DNA of 64,000 nt, from the NCBI RefSeq assembly GCF_002803155.1, contig NZ_NNBP01000001.1, positions 124,001 through 188,000 on the forward strand, in the 5' to 3' direction. The DNA comes from Streptomyces sp. CB02959 (GTDB lineage Bacteria; Actinomycetota; Actinomycetes; Streptomycetales; Streptomycetaceae). Positions 1 through 8,913 of the stretch are shown in pieces. The notes beneath the pieces are model-generated. The model was given only the letters and a program-made list of their open reading frames with translations, was not told the origin of the DNA and made no database searches. Position numbers and translations under genes: made by a program. Every line of letters starts with the position of its first letter. The stretch's first letter is position 1.

Positions 1-1067
1 CTCTGCACGCCGCCGGTGGCGAACAGGCCGATCAGCAGCGAGCCGACGATGCCGCCGACGAGGTGGACGCCGACGACGTCGAGGGAGTCGTCGTAGCCGA
101 ACTTGTACTTGAGGCCGACGGCCATGGCGCAGAGCACCCCGGCGATCACGCCGACCGCGATGGCGCCGAGCGGGCTGACCGCGCCGCAGGCGGGGGTGAT
201 GGCGACCAGTCCGGCGACCGCGCCGGAGGCCGCGCCGAGGGTGGTGAAGGAGCCGTGCCGGAGCTTCTCGTAGGCGAGCCAGCCGAGCATCGCGGCGGCG
301 GTGGCGACCTGGGTGTTGACGAAGGCGACCGCGGCGATGCCGTCGTCGTTGTTGAGCCAGGAGCCGGCGTTGAAGCCGAACCAGCCGAACCACAGCAGAC
401 CGGCGCCGAGCATCACCAGCGGCAGGCTGTGCGGCCGCATCGGGTCCTTCTTGAAGCCGATGCGCTTGCCGACGACGAGGATCACTCCGAGCGCCGCGGC
501 ACCGGCGTTGATGTGGACGGCGGTGCCGCCGGCGAAGTCGATCACGCCGAGTTTGAAGAGCCAGCCGCCGTCGGCCCACACCCAGTGGGCGACCGGGAAG
601 TAGACGACGGTCACCCACAGCGCGGTGAACAGCGCCCAGGCGGTGAACTTCACCCGGTCGGCGAGGGCGCCGCTGATCAGCGCGGGGGTGATCACCGCGA
701 ACATCAGCTGGAACACGGCGAAGACGTAGACGGGGATGGTGGTGGTGCCCCACAGCTGGGTCAGGCCGATGTGGCCGAGGCCGGCGAAGTCGCCGTTCCA
801 GCCGATGACGCCGCCGGTGTCGGTGCCGAAGGCGAGCCCGAAGCCGTAGAGCACCCACAGGAGGGTGACGATGCCCAGGCTGATGAAGCTCATCATCAGC
901 ATGTTCAGGACACTCTTGACCCGGACCATGCCGCCGTAGAAGAAGGCCAGGCCGGGCGTCATGAGCATCACCAGCGCGGAGCAGATGAGCATGAACCCGG
1001 TGTTGGCGGGACTGAGCGTGGCTTTTTCCGCGAGGCCGTCTGCGAGCGTAAGGATGCCTGGGGGCAT
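1..1067 (-). CDS. amtB: Ammonium transporter (C-terminus outside window)
   Basis: Integral membrane Amt/MEP/Rh channel that conducts ammonium into the cell. About 355 residues are present; the 3' end lies beyond the window edge. The translation starts MPPGILTLADG and shows the early family motif GLAFFYGGMV, the first conserved pore histidine in GTAVHINAG and the second in VGVHLVGG, with many hydrophobic helices between them. The ATG at 1067 follows GAGGAGACGCCG. In Streptomyces this gene is normally followed by glnK and glnD, which would lie off the left end. A GlnR-like box lies about 80-115 bases upstream, so nitrogen control is likely. Identification is firm; only completeness is unknown. 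Confidence 0.95.
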   Translation of the reverse strand, partial: MPPGILTLADGLAEKATLSPANTGFMLICSALVMLMTPGLAFFYGGMVRVKSVLNMLMMSFISLGIVTLLWVLYGFGLAFGTDTGGVIGWNGDFAGLGHIGLTQLWGTTTIPVYVFAVFQLMFAVITPALISGALADRVKFTAWALFTALWVTVVYFPVAHWVWADGGWLFKLGVIDFAGGTAVHINAGAAALGVILVVGKRIGFKKDPMRPHSLPLVMLGAGLLWFGWFGFNAGSWLNNDDGIAAVAFVNTQVATAAAMLGWLAYEKLRHGSFTTLGAASGAVAGLVAITPACGAVSPLGAIAVGVIAGVLCAMAVGLKYKFGYDDSLDVVGVHLVGGIVGSLLIGLFATGGVQ

Positions 1068-1143
1068 CGGCGTCTCCTCGTCGTCGATGCGGCCCGTGCG
1101 GGTGTGGGGTGGGCCGGCTTCGCGATGAGGGTGTCGCGGCGCC

Positions 1144-1181
1144 GTTTCGGCCAAACCTTGCCGGTGTTTCACCGGGGTGAC
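1144..1181 (-). promoter_or_regulatory. Candidate GlnR box upstream of amtB
   Basis: Read on the minus strand this region holds GTCAC-n6-GAAAC-n6-AAGGT-n6-GAAAC. The known actinomycete GlnR consensus is gTnAc-n6-GaAAc-n6-GtnAC-n6-GAAAc, so three of four half-sites match exactly with exact spacing, and one is poor. amtB is an established GlnR target in S. coelicolor. Binding here is inferred. Confidence 0.75.
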
Positions 1182-1239
1182 GAAGCCGTCTTCCGTGTTA
1201 CGCGCCGGTGAATTCGGGCCGTCGTCGCGGGCGGTCCGG

Positions 1240-2742
1240 TCAGCCCGCCACGGCGGATTCCGGGAGCTGGCGGGAGAGCTCGTCGCTGAGCTGGATCACC
1301 TCGGTGACGCCGCCGAATTCCCGGACCGCGGTGTCCACCGTTTTGCGCAACCGGGTGTTGACCCGTTCGGACCGGACCTGCCGGGCGTACGGTATCGCCT
1401 GCTGGGCCATCACGGCGCACGCCTCGGGCTCCTTCTGGAGCAGGTGGACGGTGGCCATCCCGATCAGGTTGAGCGCGTACGAGCGCTGGTGCTCGGCGTC
1501 CTTGCCGAACAGTTCGACGGCGCGCTGCATGACCGGTTCCGCCAGCGAGGCGTAGGTGGGGCTGCGGCCGGCCACATAGGCGAGGTCGCGGTAGGAGTGG
1601 GCGTTCTCGCCGTTGAGCTCGGCCTCGGAGAAGAAGCGGATCCAGTCCGGCTCGGGTTCGCCGGGGGTGACGTCGGAGAAGGTGTCCTCGGCCATCCGCA
1701 CCGCCCGCTTGACCTTGCTGGGCTGGCCCATGCCGGCGTAGGCGCGGGCCTCCATCGCATACAACATGGCCTGGGTGCGCGGGGTGGCGGTCTCCCGGCT
1801 CCCGTACTGGGCGAGGTGGATCAGCTCCAGCGCGTCGTCGGGCCGGCCGAGGTGGATCATCTGCCGGCTCATGCTGGAGAGGATGTACGAGCCCAGGGGG
1901 CGGTCGCCGGCCTCTTTGGAGGCGTGCAGGGCGAGCACGAAGTACTTCTGGGCGGTCGGCTGGAGGCCGACGTCGTAGCTCATCCAGCCGGCGAGTTCGG
2001 CGAGTTCGGCGGCGACCTTGAACAGCCGCCTGGCGACCTCCGGCGACTGGGGTTCCTGGAGGAGGTCGGTGACCTCGTGGAGCTGGCCGACCACCGCCTT
2101 GCGCCGCAGGCCGCCGCCGCACTGGGCGTCCCACTGCCGGAACATCGCGGTGGTGGCCTCCAGCAGCTCCAGCTCGGGGCGGGAGAGGCGGGCCGGGCGC
2201 CGGGCCCGGTCGGACTGCGTCGCGGCCTCGCCCCGGACGGCGGACACCGGCACCAGCCAGCGCTGCATCGGCTCGATGAGAGAGGGGCCGGCGGCGAGGG
2301 CGAGGGAGGTGCCCAGGAAGCCGCGGCGGGCCAGCATCAGGTCGCTGCGGGTGAACTCGCTGATGAGGTCGACCGTTTGGGGGCCGGCCCAGGGGAGGTC
2401 GACGCCGGAGACGGACGGCGACTGGTGGGCCGAGCGCAGTCCCAGCTCCTCGATGCCGACCACGCAGCCGAAGCGTTCGGAGAAGAGTTCGGAGAGGATC
2501 CGCGGGATGGGCTCCCGGGGCTGCTCGCCGTCCAGCCAGCGGCGCACCCGAGAGGTGTCGGTGCTGATGTGGTGGGCGCCCATCTGGCGCGCCCGGCGGT
2601 TGACCTGCCGGGCCAGCTCGCCCTTCGACCAGCCGCTGCGCAGGAACCACGAGCCCAACTGCGCGTTGGGGCGTTTGGCACCGTCGGCGCCGTCCCTGCC
2701 GTCCGTGCTGTTGGAGCCGGCGGTGTCGCCAGTGCCGCCCAC
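1240..2742 (-). CDS. nsdA: NsdA-type negative regulator of differentiation and antibiotic production
   Basis: 500-residue cytoplasmic regulator. The N-terminal third resembles a helix-turn-helix region (ELARQVNRRARQMGAHHI, then RVRRWLDGEQPR); the rest is helical with TPR-like repeats (YFVLALHASKEAG, AEDTFSD, AELNGENAHSYRDLAYVAG). Length and position next to amtB match NsdA of S. coelicolor (SCO5582 from memory), whose loss increases actinorhodin production and sporulation. I chose the GTG at 2742 because GGGGG lies about 7 bases upstream and it gives the expected length. The open frame continues upstream but without typical coding character. Monocistronic, facing the same way as amtB. Confidence 0.88.
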   Translation of the reverse strand: MGGTGDTAGSNSTDGRDGADGAKRPNAQLGSWFLRSGWSKGELARQVNRRARQMGAHHISTDTSRVRRWLDGEQPREPIPRILSELFSERFGCVVGIEELGLRSAHQSPSVSGVDLPWAGPQTVDLISEFTRSDLMLARRGFLGTSLALAAGPSLIEPMQRWLVPVSAVRGEAATQSDRARRPARLSRPELELLEATTAMFRQWDAQCGGGLRRKAVVGQLHEVTDLLQEPQSPEVARRLFKVAAELAELAGWMSYDVGLQPTAQKYFVLALHASKEAGDRPLGSYILSSMSRQMIHLGRPDDALELIHLAQYGSRETATPRTQAMLYAMEARAYAGMGQPSKVKRAVRMAEDTFSDVTPGEPEPDWIRFFSEAELNGENAHSYRDLAYVAGRSPTYASLAEPVMQRAVELFGKDAEHQRSYALNLIGMATVHLLQKEPEACAVMAQQAIPYARQVRSERVNTRLRKTVDTAVREFGGVTEVIQLSDELSRQLPESAVAG

Positions 2743-3219
2743 AGGAATGCCCCCGTTCCGATAGCGCTTGTCCGCGAATCCCCCACAGGATGCCGCCTGT
2801 TGCGGCGCCTGTTCCGCGCTACATCTACCCGACCGCGGAATCCGGCCACACCTCGGGTCGCCGCCTGGTCGCATTGCCACCGGCATACCCGTGCGAAGAA
2901 CGCCTCTCCGAGGTTCGCGCACCGAAAGTAATCCTACGATCACGCTCGTCGGGAGGACGATTGCGGAAACGCCACCATTCGCCACCCCTTCGCATGAACT
3001 CCCCGGCCGCCTCTCGCGATTGACTTGACACAGGTCGTACGGGGACGGGCGGAGCGGAGCACGCCGAGGCGTGCGCGGCACCTCGCACCACCCGGCGTAC
3101 GACGGCACACCACCGGCACCGCGGACCGCCGACGGAGCGTGAGCACCAGAGTGAAGAACCGTCTCCTCGTCAACTCCCCGACTCGTAACCACTCGTACGC
3201 ACCACCCGTTGGAGGGGGC
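2743..3219. other. Gene-free divergent region between nsdA and the PrimPol gene
   Basis: About 475 bases separate two divergent starts. Open frames run through it on both strands, but they do not resemble known proteins. It must contain the promoters of both genes. TTGACT and TTGACA near 3021-3030 look like -35 elements, but I see no convincing -10 at the right distance. Confidence 0.4.
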
Positions 3220-3930
3220 ATGGGTTTCACGATCGGCGGCATCCGGGACCTCCGTTCCGGTTCGCGCCGGCGCATCCGCTCGGCCGAGGGCACCGCGGTG
3301 GCCGAGTACACGGGGCTGTGGGGCTGGGACGTCGTCCCGGGGGCCCGTGCGGTCCGGGCCGGTGGCCGGACGGACTGCTCGTGCGGGGCCGCGGACTGCC
3401 CGTCCCCGGGCGCCCATCCGCTCTCCTTCGGCCGGGAACTGGCGGCCGGCGCGACGCTGGAGAAGGCGCTGGCGGCCTGGGCGGAGACGCCGGGCGCGGC
3501 GGTGCTGCTCCCGGTGGGCCGGTCCTTCGACGTCCTCGACGTGCCGGAGGACGCCGGCCGGGGCGCGCTGGCACGGCTGGAGCGGATGGGCCTGCCACTG
3601 GGTCCGGTGGCGGCCACGCCGACCGGGCGGGCGCTGTTCCTCGTCGCCCCGGGGGCGGCCGCCGCGCTCCCCGACCTCCTCTACCGCATGGGGTGGGACG
3701 ACGCGGATCTGGACCTGCGTCCGCTGGGGCGCGGCGACCACATCACCGCGCCGCCGTCCGACCTCGGCGGTCACGGGCCGATGCGCTGGCTGCGCCCGCC
3801 GACCCTGGAGACCGCCGGCCGGCCGCCGCAGGCCCGGTTACTGCTGGGGACGCTGGCGTACGTGTGCAACAGGGCGGCGGGCGGCCGGGCGGTCTCCGCC
3901 GCGGCGGTGTCCGGCCCGGCGGCGTGCTGA
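3220..3930 (+). CDS. PrimPol-type (bifunctional DNA primase/polymerase N-terminal domain) protein
   Basis: 236-residue protein resembling the Streptomyces family annotated as bifunctional DNA primase/polymerase, N-terminal domain. After a short basic leader it reads AEYTGLWGWDVVPGARAV, a cysteine pair region CSCGAADCPSPGAHPLSF, and later VLDVPEDAG and TPTGRALFLVAPG, in the order seen in that family. No helicase domain follows, so it is a stand-alone module; primase activity is not shown. The ATG at 3220 is directly preceded by GGAGGGGGC. Codon 207 is TTA (3838-3840), very rare in Streptomyces and read only by the bldA tRNA, so expression may be developmentally controlled. Confidence 0.75.
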   Translation: MGFTIGGIRDLRSGSRRRIRSAEGTAVAEYTGLWGWDVVPGARAVRAGGRTDCSCGAADCPSPGAHPLSFGRELAAGATLEKALAAWAETPGAAVLLPVGRSFDVLDVPEDAGRGALARLERMGLPLGPVAATPTGRALFLVAPGAAAALPDLLYRMGWDDADLDLRPLGRGDHITAPPSDLGGHGPMRWLRPPTLETAGRPPQARLLLGTLAYVCNRAAGGRAVSAAAVSGPAAC

Positions 3931-4164
3931 GCCGAAGCACATCGTTTCGCCGTCGGGCCGGGAGGGTGCGGGGCGGTGGTCCCGCACGGCCGTCGCCTGC
4001 CGCACCGGCCGCGCGCCCGGCCCGCCGCACCGCCGTTACGCGCCACCCGTCCGCATGGGTCCGATGTGTCCACCCCCGGCACCGGTGCGGCGTCTTGGCT
4101 TGATCCAAACGCTCCCGCCGCAGCCGACGTCCAGGGCGACGGGCCGCCCTCGCCCTACGGAGAA

Positions 4165-4216
4165 ACGGCGGCGGCCCCCGTACCCGTCATCCACAGGTAC
4201 CGGGGGCCGCCGCCGT
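4165..4216 (-). terminator. Rho-independent-type terminator of ftsY
   Basis: Long GC-rich inverted repeat: an arm beginning ACGGCGGCGGCCCCCG pairs with an arm ending CGGGGGCCGCCGCCGT around a loop of about 11 bases. On the minus strand it is followed by TTTCTCC. It ends ftsY transcription. The rest of 3931-4233 shows no gene. Confidence 0.8.
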
Positions 4217-4233
4217 CATGCCGGGCCGCGAGA

Positions 4234-5466
4234 TCAGTCGATCAGTGCGTCCACGAACGCCTCGGGCTCGAACGGCGCCAGGTCGTCCGGGCCCTCGCCC
4301 AGACCGACCAGCTTGACCGGAACACCCAGTTCGCGCTGGACGGCGATGATGATGCCGCCCTTGGCGGTGCCGTCGAGCTTGGTGAGCACCACACCGGTGA
4401 TGTCCACGACCTCGGCGAAGACCCGCGCCTGCACCAGGCCGTTCTGGCCGGTGGTGGCGTCGAGGACGAGCAGCACCTCGCCGACCGGGCCGTGCTTCTC
4501 GACGACCCGCTTGACCTTGCCGAGCTCGTCCATCAGGCCGGTCTTGGTGTGCAGCCGGCCCGCGGTGTCGATCAGGACGACGTCGGCGGACTCGGCGATG
4601 CCCTCCTTGACCGCGTCGAAGGCGATGGAGGCCGGGTCGCCGCCCTCCGGGCCGCGGACCGTGCGGGCGCCGACCCGCTCGCCCCAGGTCTGGAGCTGGT
4701 CGGCGGCGGCGGCGCGGAAGGTGTCCGCCGCACCGAGGACCACGGACTTGCCGTCGGCGACCAGGACCCGGGCCAGCTTGCCGGTGGTGGTGGTCTTGCC
4801 GGTGCCGTTGACGCCGACGACCATCACGACGCCGGGGATCTCGTCGCCGCCGTTGCCGATGCCGTTGGCGGTGTGCACGGTGCGGTCGGCGTCGGTGCCG
4901 ATGAGCGCGAGCAGTTCCTCGCGGAGCAGCCGGCGCAGGTCCTCGGGGGTGCGGGTGCCCAGCACCTTGACCCGCTCGCGGAGCCGCTCGACCAGTTCCT
5001 GGGTGGGGGCGACGCCGACGTCGGCGGTCAGCAGGGTGTCCTCGATCTCCTCCCAGGTGTCCTCGTCGAGGTGTTCCCGCGACAGCAGGGTCAGCAGGCC
5101 CTTGCCGAGGGTGTTCTGGGAGCGGGCGAGCCGGGCGCGCAGCCGCACCAGGCGGCCGGCGGTCGGCTCGGGGACCTCGACGGCGGGCGCCGCGGGCGCC
5201 TCCGGCTCGGCGACCGGCGCCTCGGCCTCGGCCACCGGGGCCTCGGCCGCGGGCAGCTCGACTTCTTCGATGGTGCGACGTTCTTCGTCGCGGGGGGTTT
5301 CGGCCTCCTCGCCGACCTGCGGTTCGGCGGGGGGCGCGGTGACGGAGGGCTTGGGGGCAGCCGGCGGGGGCGGCAGCTGCTTCTTCTTGCGGCCGCTGAC
5401 GACGAGCCCGCTGATCGCGCCGAGCACGACCACGGCGATGACTACAGCAAGGATGACGGTTTCCAT
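4234..5466 (-). CDS. ftsY: Signal recognition particle receptor FtsY
   Basis: SRP receptor GTPase that docks ribosome-nascent chain-SRP complexes at the membrane translocon. 410 residues: an N-terminal transmembrane anchor (VILAVVIAVVVLGAISGLVV, residues 4-23), an acidic Glu/Ala/Pro-rich linker to about residue 110, the helical N domain, then the G domain with G1 GVNGTGKTTT (about residue 216), DTFRAAAADQL, DTAGRLHTK and TKLDGTAKGG. The ATG at 5466 follows GGAGGGGTT; the open frame extends seven codons further but without a better site. The true membrane anchor is typical of actinobacterial FtsY. Sits near smc, as in many bacteria. Confidence 0.97.
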   Translation of the reverse strand: METVILAVVIAVVVLGAISGLVVSGRKKKQLPPPPAAPKPSVTAPPAEPQVGEEAETPRDEERRTIEEVELPAAEAPVAEAEAPVAEPEAPAAPAVEVPEPTAGRLVRLRARLARSQNTLGKGLLTLLSREHLDEDTWEEIEDTLLTADVGVAPTQELVERLRERVKVLGTRTPEDLRRLLREELLALIGTDADRTVHTANGIGNGGDEIPGVVMVVGVNGTGKTTTTGKLARVLVADGKSVVLGAADTFRAAAADQLQTWGERVGARTVRGPEGGDPASIAFDAVKEGIAESADVVLIDTAGRLHTKTGLMDELGKVKRVVEKHGPVGEVLLVLDATTGQNGLVQARVFAEVVDITGVVLTKLDGTAKGGIIIAVQRELGVPVKLVGLGEGPDDLAPFEPEAFVDALID

Positions 5467-5577
5467 AACCCCTCCAGTATCAGCCACGCCCCGCCACGGA
5501 CAGCCGCACGCGCCCGGGGATCCGCCGCGGGTCCCGGCGGGGCTGCACGGGGCCCGGGGGCTGCTCGGCGCCGGGCG

Positions 5578-5832
5578 TCAGGACTCCCGGTGCTCCTCGG
5601 TGCGCCAGCGCTCCAGGGTGGGGTCGCGGTGGGAGTCGTACGTTCCCGATCCCCGGCAGTGCCGGCACTCGCCGGCCCGCTGGACGGTCTCGTAGGGGCC
5701 CCGGAACGGGTCGACACCGGGGGCGTAGGCCAGGGCCTGGGACACATAGCCGGTGCCCTGGCACCACTGACACGTCGTCTTGCCGGACACACCGGACACA
5801 TCGGCCTCCTGCGCGCGCTCGCTGTCGTTCAT
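5578..5832 (-). CDS. Small double zinc-knuckle protein (CxxCxGxG pairs)
   Basis: 84-residue protein with two DnaJ-like cysteine knuckles, CQWCQGTGYV near residue 21 and CRHCRGSGTY near residue 59, about 38 residues apart. Such pairs usually bind one zinc ion. It has no J domain. The ATG at 5832 is preceded by AAGGTGATCCCG; upstream in-frame starts exist but lack a ribosome site. It ends about 110 bases before the ftsY start on the same strand, so the two may be co-transcribed. Function unknown. Confidence 0.7.
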   Translation of the reverse strand: MNDSERAQEADVSGVSGKTTCQWCQGTGYVSQALAYAPGVDPFRGPYETVQRAGECRHCRGSGTYDSHRDPTLERWRTEEHRES

Positions 5833-6256
5833 CGGGATCACCTTGCACCAATTCCGGTGCGTCATGCCCTGGAGGCCGCCATCTCGCCGGTCGGCAGTCC
5901 GCCGACGGTGCTCAAACGAGACATGCATCTCTCCGACGGGCTCGCGGCGGGGTTCCGGAGCGGGGCGAAAGCGCGGAAGCGGACCCTCCGGTTCACCTTC
6001 TGGGGGTCCACTGCGTCTTGTATGTCCTGATCAGGGGGGTGTGACTGGATTCATCGACAGGATGACGTGTTCCGTGTCATCGTCGGGGAGTCCAAGGGGG
6101 CGGACCGGTAGAAGTTGGATCAAAGTACGATGGTGGGCGGCTGCGCAACGCGCGTAGAGTCCTGGCAACCACTTTCTGGCCAGGCATCACAGCCGCTGCC
6201 TGCACCCCCTTCCCCCCGGGGGTGCCCCCAGACCCCGCACGGAGACAGCTGCACCC
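5833..6256. other. Gene-free region upstream of the permease
   Basis: About 420 bases between divergent genes. It contains an inverted repeat CCTGGC/GCCAGG around 6163-6185 close to the permease start. I looked for a purine or other riboswitch fold and see no recognisable conserved core. Confidence 0.4.
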
Positions 6257-7756
6257 ATGGGCACCAGCACCGCGTCCACATCCACGTCCCTTTCCGAAGC
6301 CGACGGCGCCGTCGAGACACGCGGCATCGAGCCGGTTCCGGACCATGAACGCCGGGGTCGGGTCCGCGAACTCTTCCCGACCTGGGTGGCGGCCAACATC
6401 AGCGTGCTGCTGCTCACCATGGGCGCCTCCCTGGTGATCAACAACGGTCTGAACTTCTGGCAGGTCCTGGTGGTCGCCGCGATCGCGTCGGCGATCTCCT
6501 TCGGGATCGTCGGCCTGCTGTCGGTCTCCGGGAAGTGGGGCGGCGCGCCGGGCGCGATGCTCTCCCGGGCCGCCTTCGGCGTGCGCGGCAACTACTTCCC
6601 GGGCGCGATCCTGTGGGTGGCCCGCTTCGGCTGGGAGACGATCAACGCGGTCAGCGGCGCCTACGCGATCCTGACCGTGCTCCGCCTGGTGTTCGGCATC
6701 CAGACCAACAACGTGCTGGTCGTGGTGACCCTGCTGGGCTTCGTCGCCTGCACCTTCCTGGTGAGCGGGATGGGCCGCAAGGCACTGAACGTCTGCAACA
6801 AGTACTCCACGTACCTCTTCAGCCTCATCAGCCTCGTCGTCCTCGTGTACCTGATCGTCGAGATGCCGTGGGGCGCCATCTTCGCCAAGTCCCCGGGCAG
6901 CGGCGCGATGATGATCGCGGGCATCGGCACCATCGCGGCCGGCGGCCTCAGCTGGGTGCCCACCGGCCCGGACTTCGCGCGCTACCTCCCGCACTCCGCC
7001 TCCGGCAAGAAGATCGTCGGCACCACCGTCTCGGGTGCCGCCCTGGTGCTGGTCCCGATGGTGGTCATGGGCGGCGTGATGGCCGTCTCCAACCCGGAGC
7101 TGGCCAACCAGAACACCGACCCGATGTCCTTCCTGGGCCAGGTGCTGCCGTCGGCCATCGCGATCCCGTACCTGATCACCGCGCTGATCGGCATGATGCT
7201 GATCAACAGCCTGTCGATGTACTCCGCGGGCTTCACCGCGCAGACCATGGGCGTCAAGCTGCCGCGCGCCCTGGCGGTCAGCATCAACGCCGTCATCAGC
7301 CTGGCCGGCGGGCTGTTCATGATGCTGGTGGCCAAGGACTTCGTGGGCCAGTTCATCGCCTTCCTGACGCTGCTCGCGGTCTCCTTCTCCGCCTGGATCG
7401 GCGTCTACGGCATCGACATGGCCCGTCGCCGCAAGATGGCGGTCCGCTACCACGCGGAGAGCCTGATGACCATCGACCGCACCAGCCGCTACTGGTACAA
7501 GGGCGGCTTCTGCTGGCAGGCCATGGCGGCCTGGGCAATCGCGCTGATCGCGGGCCTGTGCTTCACCAAGGTGCAGTGGTTCACCGGTCCGCTGGCCGGC
7601 ACCTGGATCGGCCAGAACGGTCTGGGCTGGGTGGCGACCATCCTGATCGGCGCGGTGGTCTTCGCGGTCCTGCCGGCCGCCAAGGAGAACGAGGCCCCGG
7701 CGCCGGCTCCCGCGACGGAGGGCGAGGAGCAGCGGTCGGCCGTCGAGGTCGGCTGA
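6257..7756 (+). CDS. Purine-cytosine permease-like NCS1 transporter
   Basis: 499-residue polytopic membrane protein of the NCS1 (nucleobase:cation symporter-1) family, probably importing cytosine or a related purine/hydantoin. After a polar N-terminus, about 12 hydrophobic helices follow, beginning TWVAANISVLLLTMGASLV. The family-typical segment GKWGGAPGAMLSRAAFGVRG lies near residue 95 and TGPDFARYLP near residue 236. Substrate cannot be fixed from sequence. The ATG at 6257 follows GGAGACAGCTGCACCC. A hairpin after its stop may terminate it. Confidence 0.88.
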   Translation: MGTSTASTSTSLSEADGAVETRGIEPVPDHERRGRVRELFPTWVAANISVLLLTMGASLVINNGLNFWQVLVVAAIASAISFGIVGLLSVSGKWGGAPGAMLSRAAFGVRGNYFPGAILWVARFGWETINAVSGAYAILTVLRLVFGIQTNNVLVVVTLLGFVACTFLVSGMGRKALNVCNKYSTYLFSLISLVVLVYLIVEMPWGAIFAKSPGSGAMMIAGIGTIAAGGLSWVPTGPDFARYLPHSASGKKIVGTTVSGAALVLVPMVVMGGVMAVSNPELANQNTDPMSFLGQVLPSAIAIPYLITALIGMMLINSLSMYSAGFTAQTMGVKLPRALAVSINAVISLAGGLFMMLVAKDFVGQFIAFLTLLAVSFSAWIGVYGIDMARRRKMAVRYHAESLMTIDRTSRYWYKGGFCWQAMAAWAIALIAGLCFTKVQWFTGPLAGTWIGQNGLGWVATILIGAVVFAVLPAAKENEAPAPAPATEGEEQRSAVEVG

Positions 7757-7810
7757 CCGTCGGCCGGTTCTCGACCACCACTCTGGTGAACTGACGTATC
7801 GTCAGCTACG

Positions 7811-7843
7811 GTCCCCTTCGCCACCTGCTCCGGCGAAGGGGAC
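7811..7843 (+). promoter_or_regulatory. Hairpin overlapping the ribosome site of the next gene
   Basis: GTCCCCTTCGCC (7811-7822) pairs perfectly with GGCGAAGGGGAC (7832-7843). The 3' arm contains the GAAGGGG that would serve as ribosome-binding site for the ATG at 7849. It could terminate the permease transcript, mask initiation of the oxidoreductase, or both. Confidence 0.55.
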
Positions 7844-7848
7844 CTGTC

Positions 7849-8853
7849 ATGTCCGCCGGCACCACCGCACCCACCACGGTCGTGCGCGTCAACCTCGCCG
7901 GCCCGCCGGCCGCGCCCGACGAGCTCTCCGCCCGCTACCGGGCCGCCGTCGAGATGGCCGAGTACGCCGACGCGCACGGCGTGGGCATGATCCAGACCGA
8001 GGAGCACCACGCCACCGACAACGGCTGGATGCCCTCACCGCTCACCTTCGCCGGCGCCGTCCTCGGCGCCACCCGTCGGATCGGCGTCACCGTCTCCGCC
8101 CTGATCACCCCGCTGCACGACCCGCTGCGGCTGGCCGAGGACATCGCCGTGCTCGATCTGCTCGGCGCCGGCCGGCTGGTCACCGTCGCCGGCCTCGGCT
8201 ACCGGCCCGAGGAGTACGCGGCCCACGGCAAGGAGTGGCGGAACCGCGGCGCCCTCCAGGACGAGGTGCTCCGGACTCTGCTGGACGCCTGGACCGGTGA
8301 ACCGTTCCGCTACCAGGGGCGCACGGTCAGGGTCACCCCGCGCCCGTACTCCCGGCCGCATCCGCCGCTGCTCATCGGGGGCGGCTCGCGGCCGGCGGCC
8401 CGGCGCGCGGCCCGCCTGGGGCTGCCGTTCTTCCCCAGCGCCCACCTGCCGGAGTTGGAGCGCTACTACCGCGAGCAGTGCGCCGCGGCCGGGACCGGCG
8501 GCTGGGTGCTCCAGCCGCCGCGGCGCACCTGCCTGCTGCACCTCTCCGAGGACCCGGACCGGGGTTGGGCCGAGTACGGCGGCCACCTGCTGTACGAGGC
8601 GCAGCGGTACGCGGCCTGGCAGTCGGCCGGGGCCCGCTCCGCGGTACGGTCCGCCGCGCAGGACACCGCGGCGCTGCGCGCGGAGGGGGTGTACCGGATC
8701 GTCACGCCGGACGCCGCCGTCCGGCTCGCCCAAGAGGACGGCACCCAGGGCGCGTTGATCCTGCATCCGCTGTGCGGCGGGATGCCGGTCGAGGAGGGCT
8801 GGCGGTCGCTGCGGCTGTTCGCGGAGCGGGTGCTGCCGCGGCTGACGGGCTGA
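7849..8853 (+). CDS. LLM-class flavin-dependent oxidoreductase
   Basis: 334-residue luciferase-like monooxygenase-family TIM-barrel protein. N-terminal segment AVEMAEYADAHGVGMIQTEEHH, then SPLTFAGAVLGATRRIGVTV, RLAEDIAVLDLLGAGRL and YRPEEYAAHGKEW are in the family order, followed by PPLLIGGGSRPAARRAARLG. Such enzymes use FMN or F420; the substrate is unknown. A cofC gene for F420 synthesis lies in this window, but many genomes have both. The ribosome site is inside a hairpin. Confidence 0.85.
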   Translation: MSAGTTAPTTVVRVNLAGPPAAPDELSARYRAAVEMAEYADAHGVGMIQTEEHHATDNGWMPSPLTFAGAVLGATRRIGVTVSALITPLHDPLRLAEDIAVLDLLGAGRLVTVAGLGYRPEEYAAHGKEWRNRGALQDEVLRTLLDAWTGEPFRYQGRTVRVTPRPYSRPHPPLLIGGGSRPAARRAARLGLPFFPSAHLPELERYYREQCAAAGTGGWVLQPPRRTCLLHLSEDPDRGWAEYGGHLLYEAQRYAAWQSAGARSAVRSAAQDTAALRAEGVYRIVTPDAAVRLAQEDGTQGALILHPLCGGMPVEEGWRSLRLFAERVLPRLTG

Positions 8854-8913
8854 CGCGGGCGGGCGGCGCCTGCGGCACGGTCGGTTGTCAGTGGCGGGTG
8901 CCACGATCGAGGC

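Noticed and set aside
5833..6256. Purine or other riboswitch upstream of the NCS1 permease
   Set aside because: No conserved aptamer core could be recognised, only a short inverted repeat.
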